Origin: Platanthera guangdongensis
Taxonomy: Eukaryota; Streptophyta; Magnoliopsida; Asparagales; Orchidaceae
Length of the DNA stretch: 64,000 nucleotides
Direction: 5' to 3'
Assembly (NCBI GenBank): GCA_039583875.1
Contig: CM077150.1
Span: forward strand, 182,966,375 to 183,030,374
Below the pieces are notes generated by a model, which was not told the DNA's origin, searched no databases, and saw only the letters and a list, made by a program, of their open reading frames with translations. This document shows, piece by piece, positions 55,091 through 64,000 of this stretch; position 1 is the stretch's first letter, and each line of letters begins with the position of its first letter. The position numbers were made by a program, and so were the translations under genes.

Positions 55091-55528
55091 TTGCAGGAAT
55101 GTCCAAAGGCCACCAAAGCGCCAATCTGGTACTTCGATAGTGGATGCTCCCGGCACATGACTGGGACAAGAAGCCTGCTGCGTGATTACACTCCAGTCGA
55201 GAATGAACCCAAAGTCATCTTTCGAGGGTCAGATCGAGGAGTCACCAGAGGTTACGGTATGATTTCCAACGGTATAATCTCTATCACCGACATGGCTTAT
55301 GTTGAAGGGTTAAACCATAACCTGATCAGTGTAAGTCAGTTATGTGACAAAGGTTATGACGTTAAGTTCTGCAAGGATAAATGTCTGATAATTTCACGTA
55401 CCTCTTCTGAGACAGTATTATCAGGCATTAGGAGCAGAAATATCTTCTGCTTAAATTTTCTTAGTTTAGGTTCATCTACCCCCGTATGCCTAGTGGCAGC
55501 TGGCAGTGCATCTCTTTGTGAACAATAA
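55091..55528 (+). pseudogene. Element H: copia protease and start of pre-integrase
   Basis: In the +1 frame relative to gag: IWYFDSGCSRHMTG (active site DSGC), then KVIFRGSDRGVTRGYGMISN and YVEGLNHNLISVSQLCDKGY. It cleaves the polyprotein in the family. The frame ends at a TAA (55526-55528) right before HKRLAHINFKTI, the pre-integrase zinc finger that continues in the next entry. How the ancestral element joined gag and pol is unclear. The stretch TTTTGTTTTGCAG before GAATG (55085-55100) looks like a splice acceptor. Confidence 0.9.
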
Positions 55529-56947
55529 CACAAGAGATTGGCACATATTAATTTCAAGACAATTAGTTTGCTGTTTTCTAAAAATTTGGTAAGGGATGCT
55601 CCCGTTATCAAGTGCATCAAAGATAGCCCCTGTCCTGCATGCCATTTGGGCAAACAAACTCGGGCTACCTTTAAGAGCATTGCAGACAAAGACTCTTCCC
55701 GATGTCTTTACCTTCTACATATGGACTTGTTTGGTCCAATGCAAGTTCATAGCTTGGGAGGCAAGTCCTATACGCTAGTGATAGTTGATGATCATTCTCG
55801 GTTTACATGGGTGTTCTTCTTAAAACGAAAGTCAGATACGTTTGACATCTTCACTAGTTTTGTCAAGCAGGTTCAGAACGAATTTAACTGCTCAGTTGTC
55901 AAAATTAGAAGTGACCATGGAACAGAATTCGAATTTGGTGCTATGACAGAGTTTTGTGAAGAACAAGGTATCTTTCAAGAGTTTTCCTCCCCGCGCACTC
56001 CTCAGCAAAATGGAGTTGCGGAGAGGATAAATAGAACTCTCATTGAAGCCTGCACGACAATGTTGAAAGACGCTTCTCTCCCAGAATACTTCTGGGCAGA
56101 GGCTATCAATACAGCTTGTCATGTACAAAACCGAGCATTGATCAACAAGCATCATCGTAAGACGCCTTATGAGCTACTGAGAGGCAGGAAACCAACCATG
56201 TCCTACTTGAGGATATTTGGTTGCCGATGTTATGTACTGAATAATGGGAAGTACCCGCGTACTAAATTTGGTGAAAAATGCTTCGAAGGCATATTCATGG
56301 GCTATAGTTCCCATAGTCGGGCATATAGGGTCTTCAATAAGAAAACCCTAGTGGTAGAAGAATCAATTAATGTTGTATTTGATGAAGGAAGTTTGCTTAA
56401 CAACAATTCTTCCAGTGGTATTCTTGAAGATGCAGGTGCACGACTTGAACAGCTGGATCTCGATGAGACCGCTAAAGATGAAACTCCTAAGTACGTCAAA
56501 GTTTCCACCTCCACGTCATCTGGGAATGTTGAAGATCAAAATGGAACATATCTCTTAGAAGAAGGAGAAGCCCAAGAAGTAGTCGAAGCTCCAGACGCCA
56601 GACTTCTAGAGCTCCGACACGTGAGGGATCATCCTAGAGATCAGATCATCGGAGATCCTCGTGTCGGTGTCAGAACTCGAAGAGGTACTATTAACGAAGC
56701 TTTGCATCTTAGCTTCCTCTCACAGGTTGCGCCAAAGAAGTTCGACGAGGCGAACAAAGACGCGACATGGATTTTGGCCATGCAAGATGAACTACATCAA
56801 TTCGAACGATGCAACGTTTGGACGCTGGTTCCCAGACCACACAAGCAGAATGTGATTGGCACCAAGTGGATCTTCAGAAACAAACTGGATGAACATGGTG
56901 TCATCGTAAAGAACAAGGCCAGGCTGGTGGCTCAAGGTTACAGATAG
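55529..56947 (+). pseudogene. Element H: integrase and beginning of reverse transcriptase
   Basis: 470 residues without a stop. The zinc finger has HKRLAH (its start just before 55538) and CPACHLGKQTRATF. The catalytic core has Asp in LLHMDLFGPMQVHSLGGKSY, Asp in IRSDHGTEFEFGAM and Glu in RINRTLIEACTTM. The C-terminal domain follows (YLRIFGCRCYVLNNGKYPRT, then CFEGIFMGYSSHSRAYRVFN). After the acidic linker the RT fingers start (WILAMQDELHQFERCNVWTL, GTKWIFRNKLDEHGVIVKNK, ARLVAQGYR). It ends at a TAG (56945-56947), which is one C-to-T step from CAG (Gln, as in the family's YxQxEGIDF). Confidence 0.95.
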
Positions 56948-57255
56948 GAGGAGGGGATTGACTTCGACCAGACCTTCGCACTAGTGGCAAGGCTCGAGGC
57001 AATCAGACTGTTCCTGGCGTATGCTTCGCACAAAGGATTCACAGTCTATCAAATGGATGTGAAATCAGCTTTCTTGAACAGAGACCTGAAGGAGGAAGTA
57101 TACGTCGCTCAACCCACAGGTTTTGTCAATCCTACTTATCCCAATCATGTATACTTCCTTAATAAAGCTCTATATGGTTTAAAACAAGCTCCGCGAGCTT
57201 GGTATGAGACTTTCTTCTTGAGAACAAGTTCTCTAGAGGTAAAATAGATAAAACA
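56948..57255 (+). pseudogene. Element H: reverse transcriptase, middle part
   Basis: Continues in the integrase frame: [20 protein letters not shown], then [40 protein letters not shown] and [20 protein letters not shown]. Shortly after WYET the frame shifts: the expected [19 protein letters not shown] lies in another frame from about 57215, so a small deletion occurred there. Confidence 0.9.
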
Positions 57256-58248
57256 TTGTTTCTCAGGGAAGTTAAAGTCAAGATTTTGATGGTGCAAATC
57301 TATGTGGATGACATAATATTCGGCTCAACGGACAACAATCTTTGCAAAAAGTTTTCCAAACTTATGCAAGGAAAGTTTGAAATGAGCAGTATGGGAGAGC
57401 TAAAGTATTTCTTGGGATATCAAGTGAAACAGTCTGAGGATGGAATCTTCATCTCTCAGACGAAGTTCACAAATAAAATCCTCAAGAAATTCGGCATGGA
57501 GAGTGCAACCTCTATGAGGACTCCAATGGGATCCACTATGTCTCTGGATAAGGATGAGAAAGGTAAACCTTTCGATGAAACCAAATACAGAAGCATCATT
57601 GGATCCCTACTCTACCTTACTGCCAGTAGACCGGATATCAAGTTCTCCACATGTGTCTGTGCCAGATATCAGGTGAACACTAAGGAATCTCACTATGTCG
57701 CTGCAAAGCGAATTCTAAGATACCTTAAAGGTACTCCCAATCTTGGCTTGTGGTACCCGAGAAACAATGATGTCGAGCTAATAGGTTTTTCAGATGCTGA
57801 TTTTGCAGGGAGTAGGGATGACAGGAAAAGCACCTCCAGGACGTGTCAATTCCTCGGACGAAGGCTTATTTCATGGAATAGCAAGTAACAGAATTGTGTT
57901 GCAACCTCCACAGCAGAGTCTGAGTACATCTCGGCAGGCATCTGTTGCGCACAACTCCTATGGATCAGAAACCAGTTAGCCGACTACGACCTTCAGTTCA
58001 AGGAAGTTCCAATGTACTGCGACTCCTCCAGTGCAATTGCAATTGCCAACAATCCGGTATCGCACAGCAGAACGAAGCATATTGAAGTGCGATACCACTT
58101 CATTCGGGAGCACGTGGAGAACAAGGACATCTCTCTCTGTTATGTCCCCACGGACAAGCAGATTGCAGATATATTCACAAAGCCCTTAGACGAGGCCAAG
58201 TTCAGTCTTTTCAAAACTGAACTGGGGATGCTAAACTATGAGGGATGA
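57256..58248 (+). pseudogene. Element H: reverse transcriptase catalytic part and RNase H
   Basis: LMVQIYVDDIIFGSTD (catalytic YVDD), then MSSMGELKYFLGYQVKQSED, GSLLYLTASRPDIKFSTCVC, and RNase H with Asp in ELIGFSDADFAGSRDDRKST. A TAA at 57886-57888 follows SWNSK. Reading on in the same frame gives QNCVATSTAESEYISAGICC, PMYCDSSSAIAIANNPVSHS, RTKHIEVRYHFIREHVENKD and IADIFTKPLDEAKFSLFKTE, with the natural end LGMLNYEG at 58248. All catalytic residues are present. Confidence 0.95.
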
Positions 58249-58552
58249 AGACTACAGAAGCTCCAGGCTCGTGCATCTAGGGGGAGCCTCTGCCAGGAAC
58301 TCCATTGTGAGCACAGGTGCAAGAACTGAGGGGGAGCAAGGGGTCAAATGCTACAGACCCAGATTTGCAGAAGCCGAAAAGGGGGAGATTACCCTCTCGG
58401 CTAAGGCTAAGGTGGCTCCAAGTTTGCTCTCAAGAAATTGGTATTGGTAATGAATATCTCTCTCAGCTAAATTTCAAGGTTATGATTTTCATTCCCATAT
58501 GCTTTATTCACCTTAGCTTGTAGGGTTTAGGCTTCTTCAAATAGGGGGAGAT
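58249..58552 (+). other. Element H: 3' noncoding region and polypurine tract
   Basis: No gene. Four AGGGGGAG-like tracts occur (about 58279, 58329, 58381 and 58543). The last, AGGGGGAGAT, abuts the 3' LTR and is the functional polypurine tract. Confidence 0.85.
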
Positions 58553-60091
58553 TGTTGGGTATTGTATCCACAACGTACCTGATTTGAAGAAGCCCCTGAA
58601 CAAGCTAAGGTAAATAGGCAATGTTTTTGACAAAATATTTCAAGTTGTGCTTGCAGTTTTTCCACGCTAAGTGCACACCAATGTCAGGGTGCAGTAAGTC
58701 AATATACACGGGTCTGCACGACGTAATCCCTCGTTGAGCAAATCAGTGTGTTGGCCTACGTGTACTCTCTCTATTGGAGTGCACTTACTTTCAAGTACAG
58801 GGCTGTGTTTATGCAAGAGCAGACAAGGAGCAAGGATGAGTCAAAGAGCAGCTCAGAGGCGTAAGACGAAAAATCATCTAAGTAAGAATCGGCGAGAATC
58901 ACTAGTGATTCTCGCCGAATCGTCGAGAATCACTGGCTGATTCTCGCCGGCTAAATCAGAGTGCAATCAAGTCAAATTCGCCGAGAATCACTTTGTGATT
59001 CTCGACGAATCGTCGAGAATCACTTTGTGATTCTCGCCGAATCGTCGAGAATCACCCTTGATTCTCGACGATTCGACGAGAATCACAGGTGATTCTCGCC
59101 GATTTTTACTTGGGCAATTTTCGGGAAAAAACTGGACCGGATTCTGCCGCTGGCACTAGTTTGAACCGAATTTAGGGTTTCTTCTTGTGGGACCCACAAC
59201 GGTCATTAAGGTGTTTACTTGTGTATATATATACGGGTATTTTTGAACAGTAAAGAAACACAGAAAGAAGCCGAGCGACGATCTTGACCTAAAATCGCGA
59301 AACTGCTTCGCCGCCGCCGTCGCCACTCGCGCTAGTTGGTCGCCGCTTTTGATCGAGATTCTTCCTGATCTTCCGGCGACAGAAGCTTATCCAAGCTTAG
59401 AGTCTCACGTGTCTAACCGGAGATCTCTTGTCTCTTGATTTGTTGATCGGTAAAATCTTCCCCATCAGAATCGATCGAGACGATTGATCCTAGTGTGACC
59501 GTTGGTAGACCTAGCTAGCTTTGCTACGAAGTTTGGATCTCCAAAGTACTGCAGCCGCACATCGTTGTCGCCGCCGATCCCGTGAACCGAGCCGCCGCCC
59601 ATCTTGCCGCCGCCGGTTCCGGGGAGATTCTCTCCAAGAGAGATCTATGGTTGTGGACTCTTCGTGGACTTCAAAAACACGTCGTCAACGAAGAGGGACA
59701 CCTTAGTCTCCAAACGTAGTTTGTATCTCTTGTACATTCTAGTTTTACTTTTGTTGTAAAGGAACGTTGGTTCCTAGTTGTAAGGGTTGGGTGTAACCCG
59801 TGTTGTGGGAGTGTTGACTCCTACGTGTGGAAGGGTTCCTTCCGATAGTGCAAGGATTGGATTTCAATCCTGTTGGAGAAGTGACCGAGTCGTCCCTTAT
59901 TGGGAGATAGGTCGAAGGGGGAAAGTGGATGTACCCAAATCGGGGAACCACTATAAATAGCTTGTGTACTCTTTTGTGCTGTGTTATTTTATTTTCGTGT
60001 GCAGGTACAATTTAAATTCCGCAAAAACGTTGCACGTCACCTATTCCCCCCCCCCCATAGGTGAAGATAGTTGACACTAGGTTGACTTTCA
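58553..60091 (+). mobile_element. Element H: 3' LTR
   Basis: Matches the 5' LTR over its whole length, with scattered substitutions, about 32 bp missing in the hairpin array and a longer poly-C run near 60045. Confidence 0.95.
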
Positions 60092-61557
60092 ACGGCAGTG
60101 CTCTTTCCCTGCAATTCATTAGCCCAGCTAAACAATAAAGTGCAACTATATATTTCGCCACAGGTGTAGCCTCGCACGGCTAAACATCCCGTGCACTAAG
60201 GGCACATTAACGGTGAATCCTGACATTTCAGCATCTTCACCACCATCCCAAAGATGGCAACCATGTGAACATTTAGCCTTTCTGACCACCGTCTAAGGCT
60301 CCCAACTATGCCAACGGCCAGTTCCGTTTTTGGGTCTCTCGCACCGAACCACATAGCCTAGGTCCGATTCCACTTGCCCGCTGCTCATGCCGCCTAGTCA
60401 ATTTAAGTCCTATGCGCGGGCCAAGCTTCTCTCGGATCACAAAATTTCCAAACAATCACATAATCCAGTTATGTTCAAGGCCGGTTCCCAGACCGCCAAG
60501 TTAGCAGAATAATGATTCCGCTCAATTTTCCGGGTGCACCTTGGATCTAACCTCCAATGATCCCTGCTGCAATCTACCGCGTAGAAACCCAAAAACCCAA
60601 AGCATGGAGTCTTCTCCGGCAAAACATATCAAATGCAACATCACCGATCTAGACAATACACGTCCGGGTAGGCTTCACACACAATGCCTATGCCCGTACT
60701 TCGATTCCGGACTCTACATGCAACGCAAGGGGGACTATTCACATCAACCCCAAGGAACACCACGCACTCACCGCACACTCGTGGGAGCGGGATTACCTAT
60801 GCAGAAAGAAAGAGCTTCACATACTCAAGTAGAGAGTCGTTACCCTTGTAGTCTATTTTGGCACCATGGAAAAAATACACGAACAAAACTCTTTGTAACG
60901 AATTTTCCTCCACGGATCTGCTCTCAGATCTCAAAATGGTGCTCCGATGCTCCGCCGGCGGCCGGAATCCCTTCCTTCTTCCTCCTCTTTCCAACTCCTT
61001 GAGAGAGAGAATGGTTGGAGAGAAATGGAGGATTAACTCCCCTATTTCCGGCCTTAATAGAGCAGGAAACCATCTGGGCCGTTGGATCTTATTTAAAGAA
61101 AATGAACAGCTAAGATCCGCTCAAAAATCTCCAAAACTGGGCCGAACACGGCTTGGCACATGGCCGTGTCCCAGGCCGTGTGCCTCTCTCCAGGCACGAT
61201 CGTCGAACCCAGAAAAGACACATGGGCAAAGACACGCCCGTGTCTCACCTGACACGCCCGTGTTGGGTCCTCGACACGCCCGTGACCGGGAGCGTGTCAC
61301 GTATAACCGCCACGCCAACCGACACGACCCAACAGAACACGGGTACTGATACGGGTAGGCACATGCCCGTGTCAAATGACACGCCCGTGTCATGCAGCCG
61401 TTTTCCTGGCCGTGTCCTTCTCGGGATGAAAACGGCCAAAAATCACCAGCCAGACACGGCCTTGGACTCGCCCATGTCCTAGGCCGTGTACCCCTATACA
61501 GGAAGCAAAAATCACTTTTTACGCGACCAACTTAATTACAACTTTCGGGGCGTTACA
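60092..61557 (-). mobile_element. Element G: 5' LTR, outer part, with palindrome array
   Basis: After the ACGGC duplication (60092-60096), the sequence continues the 5' LTR of G and aligns with 44361-45816. On the minus strand the LTR starts TGTAACGCCCCGAAAGTTG at 61557. The GC palindrome array is at 61143-61492, and the counterpart of the 36-nt palindrome is near 61455-61490. Followed by GAGTG (61558-61562), the second target duplication of G. Confidence 0.9.
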
Positions 61558-61562
61558 GAGTG

Positions 61563-62777
61563 AGACGCTCCCGTATCAAACAATACCCCATCGGGGTATC
61601 CGGAAACTAACACAAAGCCTAAAACATAGACATCAAATATAATGGTCTAAAAGTATGAAGAACAAGGTTAAACTTAAACTTCCTCATACCTGTCACCAGA
61701 TTGGTTTAGCGGATCGCTTCCTATTGCCCAAGGTTGTAGGCCCTTGGTTGCACCGGTTGCAACTGAGAAGCGCTAGACTCCACCGTCTTCCCTTTCTCTA
61801 TGGTGCTGGGGCCGGAGCGCACAGTCTGCTCCTGCCTTGCCTCCTGCTCCGCACCTCCTTGATTACAAAAAACGAGCAATGTGCCCTACCTTACCACAAT
61901 TGAAGCACGTCGGTGGTCCCTTAGAGTGAGACCCTTCGGACGTCCACTTGCTTTTCTCACTGAACTTGAATGGGTGAGGCTTTTTCCTCCACCTATTCCA
62001 TTCAGACTTTCCTTAGGATTGAGAATGCTTCCCTTCCCCTTGCTTGGGCGCAAAACCTTTACGACGTTGGATTCGCTCCAGGTCACTCTCCAACGTCCTG
62101 ACGGCCTCAACCAACTCATTGAAACCAGCTCTCTTCATGACGATGAGGGGTTTCCTTAGATTCTCTCTCAGCCCCCGTTAGAAGAGGTTATCCCTCTCTT
62201 CATCATCTGCCATCGTTGTTCCTGCACAATGACCCAAACTAGTGAACTCCTGCACATACTCGTCCACCATCTTATCCCGCTGCACCAAATGCAGAAACTA
62301 TCTTAGAAGGGCCAACCTCGTTGAAACAGGAATGTACTTTTTCAGGAAGACATTCCCAAACTCTTCCATGGACGGGGTGCGTCCAGGAAACTGGCGGCCG
62401 CTATGGCTCACCCACCACAACTTTGCGTCTCCCTCCAACATGAAAGCCGCAAACTCAGATTTCTACTCCTCTGGCATCTCACCCGCCCTCAGAAGTTCTT
62501 GCATCTGTGCCCGCCAATCCTCCGCATCAGACGGCGTACCAACTCCTTTGAACGTCGGGGGATGGAAGCTCAGAAAATACTTCATCTGCCTGTCTCCATG
62601 CCCGACCACCACTCTTTCGGCCAACGTCTTTAATAGCCTGGCTTCTCCACCCGGCACGGCCGTCGCCGTATTCGGTGTAGCAGGGGTTGCTACCTGAGTT
62701 GTCGCTGCAGCTTGAGCTGCCACCATTGCTTCTGCAAGCATGCGACAGAAGTCGGCTGAGTTTACACCCATGCCCAA
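61563..62777 (-). pseudogene. Element F: Gag and start of protease
   Basis: Beyond G, element F resumes. Minus-strand pieces in order: MGMGVNSADFCRMLAEAMVA (62777), KTLAERVVVGHGDRQMKYFL, HPPTFKGVGTPSDAEDWRAQ, a stop after MPEE, then KLWWVSHSGRQFPGRTPSME, FLKKYIPVSTRLALLR-stop, MVDEYVQEFTSLGHCAGTTM and LESDLERIQRRKGFAPKQGE. The knuckle reads CFNCGKVGHIAR, with the final Cys shifted out of frame. The protease start (TCAAA/FDTG region) lies at 61563-61640. Typical chromovirus Gag, heavily decayed. Confidence 0.85.
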
Positions 62778-62994
62778 AGGACCCTAAGTAGTAGCGTTGC
62801 TCGCTGAAAGCTCTTCTCTTGGTCTTGACGTACCCACCTCGTTGCTTGCACTCTTAAGAAAAGCAAGGAAAAAAAGGAATCAGTCTCTACTCGCAAGACT
62901 CAAACATAAGGAAACTTATGGTCCTGCATTACTCCTATGTGGATAACTTCTATACGCACTGACTTTGAACCTTAACCTGGCTTTGATACTAAAT
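62778..62994 (-). other. Element F: leader and primer-binding site
   Basis: Leader without coding potential. The minus strand reads TTAGTATCAAAGCC at 62979-62992, a diverged initiator tRNA-Met site two bases from the LTR end at 62995. Confidence 0.75.
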
Positions 62995-63916
62995 TGTAAC
63001 ACGTCCCCTGTAATGACCATATAATATGGGTCCGGCCGGGGCCCCACAACATACGGACGCCACAACTTTAGCATTAAAAGATGATAACTACCCAACCTCA
63101 AAACTCAATATCAAATAACATCGGAAATAGCAAACAAGACTAGAAGTTATCCACATACACAAGTGTATCGAAACAGCCTTATGGCCTTACAACAATAGAG
63201 AATCCAAACTCCAAAAGTTAACATCAATAACAGTGCACGTAAACACTCCTACACTACCTCGGCATGTAAGCCAGAAAACAAAAGCATCGAGTATACAAGG
63301 CCACCAAAAGAAAAAAAGCTAGAACAAAACTGGAAACACTTCATTTGGCTTAGGCCTAATTGGCCGGCGAGCTAGCTCCTGCTTATGATCCTTGCCCTGT
63401 AAAAATTGGTTGTAACGTGGGTCAGCAAAGGCTGACCTCAAACTGTGTAACAAACACATCGCCAGCTGGCCGCCCCTAATGGTCCCCGGAGTACCCCTCC
63501 AACCTGCAAGTCAGCACTTCGTATACCATATACATAAATAAGTAATGCACTAAAATAATAGTCTTGGATGTCTCAAATAACATGCACGTTTTCTATTATT
63601 GAGCATATAATAAAAAAGGGGTCTACTATGCAACATGTATGCAAAACCCGGGCTTCACCCAAGGCACCCTATCGTGTATGCATCTAGCACATCATCAAAC
63701 ATCTTGGTACTTCCAATTTCCCCAGTGGCATTAAGCCACAAATAAAAAGGGGCACTGCAATTCGCCTAACGGCATACAAGTCGTCACACGGAACTCTTGC
63801 CAAGGCCACACCCGCTCATGGTCTTAGACCCAGCTTGCTTGCAAGCTCTGACTTCTCATGTCAGGATTCCGTCTAACACACTGGCCGATTCTAAGAACCC
63901 TTGCTGGACCCACCCA
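62995..63916 (-). mobile_element. Element F: 5' LTR, inner part, cut by I
   Basis: On the plus strand it begins TGTAACACGTCCCCTG and matches 37903-38825 closely. It is interrupted at 63917 by the start of a plus-strand LTR. Confidence 0.9.
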
Positions 63917-64000
63917 TGTAACGCCCCGAAACTCAAAAGAGCGACGGGAGGCGTTTTGTACTAAATTTGGAATTTGGACGGGGGTACACGGCCTGGGTCA
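63917..64000 (+). mobile_element. Element I: start of a gypsy LTR, plus orientation
   Basis: TGTAACGCCCCGAAACTCAA followed by AAGAGCGACGGGAGGC and the first ACACGGCCTGGG of a palindrome array, identical in layout to the 5' end of the LTR of C. The rest is outside the window. Likely target duplication near ACCCA (63912-63916), unverified. Confidence 0.8.

Larger units (their letters stand above)
51131..60091 (+). mobile_element. Element H: complete Ty1/copia element in the LTR of G
   Basis: 8,961 bp on the plus strand with both LTRs (1,568 and 1,539 bp), priming site, gag, pol and polypurine tract, flanked by the perfect 5-bp duplication ACGGC (51126-51130 and 60092-60096). In the first 205 bp the LTRs differ at five sites, making it the youngest complete insertion here. 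Integrase precedes RT, as in copia. The 3' end has several GGGGGAG tracts, recalling SIRE/Maximus, but there is no extra 3' ORF. Coding frames carry about six nonsense or frameshift changes. Confidence 0.95.
43846..61557 (-). mobile_element. Element G: complete Ty3/gypsy chromovirus-like element carrying H
   Basis: Both LTRs (43846-45816, and 50622-51130 plus 60097-61557), priming site, polypurine tract and 5-bp duplication are present. Without the inserted H it measures about 8.75 kb. The LTRs are about 1,970 bp each and differ by roughly a dozen changes in the first 175 bp, so G is clearly older than H. Gene order on the minus strand is gag, protease, RT, RNase H, integrase with chromodomain-like tail. 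Stops and frameshifts are present in every domain. Confidence 0.9.
37903..64000 (-). mobile_element. Element F: Ty3/gypsy chromovirus-like element, interrupted by G and I
   Basis: Order on the minus strand: 5' LTR (from beyond the window to 62995), priming site, gag (to about 61700), protease (61563-61640 and 43841 down), RT, RNase H, integrase with chromodomain-like tail, polypurine tract, 3' LTR (40453-37903). Element G splits the protease and element I splits the 5' LTR. The left flank AAGAT (37898-37902) is the candidate target duplication, whose partner lies off the right edge. Stops throughout show that it is dead. Confidence 0.85.

Overview
The window is repeat-dense nuclear DNA of a flowering plant. 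I find no host gene, tRNA or rRNA. It is a graveyard of transposable elements, dominated by long-terminal-repeat (LTR) retrotransposons inserted into one another. Ty3/gypsy chromovirus-like elements (LTRs opening TGTAACGCCCC or a variant, priming site for initiator tRNA-Met, chromodomain-like integrase tail), an Athila/Tat-like LTR (priming site for tRNA-Asp), several Ty1/copia elements of SIRE/Maximus aspect and one PIF/Harbinger DNA transposon are present. This combination fits a eudicot with a large genome. The species cannot be read from the sequence.

Left part, 1-8289: gypsy element A (minus strand; protease, gag, leader, complete 3.1-kb 5' LTR) is inserted in the LTR of an older minus-strand copia element, of which part of the LTR, the 3' noncoding region and the last part of RNase H remain. 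8290-15224: a 2.5-kb plus-strand LTR with a decayed gag behind it, followed by a long inverted copy of part of that LTR; both arms are built from an 83/84-bp tandem repeat. 15225-about 19950: a PIF/Harbinger element with transposase and Myb/SANT-like genes (minus strand) and a CA-rich minisatellite. 19951-23806: an Athila/Tat-like LTR and leader, fused to an LTR fragment of the A family.

Middle, 23807-37902: gypsy element C (minus; gag, protease, RT, RNase H, truncated integrase, 5' LTR) lies in the 3' extra-ORF region of copia element D (minus). D is cut in its protease by a gag-only copia element E, whose 5' LTR is cut by a third copia LTR (L3).

Right part, 37903-64000: L3 is cut by gypsy element F, F by gypsy element G (perfect 5-bp target duplication GAGTG), and G's 5' LTR by copia element H (perfect duplication ACGGC). 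The series D, E, L3, F, G, H is six insertions deep. A seventh LTR (I, plus strand) begins inside F's 5' LTR at 63917.

None of the coding regions looks fully functional: all carry stops, frameshifts or truncations, many of them consistent with C-to-T decay. The most interesting signal is noncoding. A GC-rich palindromic module (core GACACGCCCGTGTC or close variants) is arrayed near the 5' end of the LTRs of at least four gypsy families, including two lineages that use different tRNA primers. A second palindrome (GTCGATCTCCG-TCGACGAA) is shared by a gypsy LTR and a copia 3' region.
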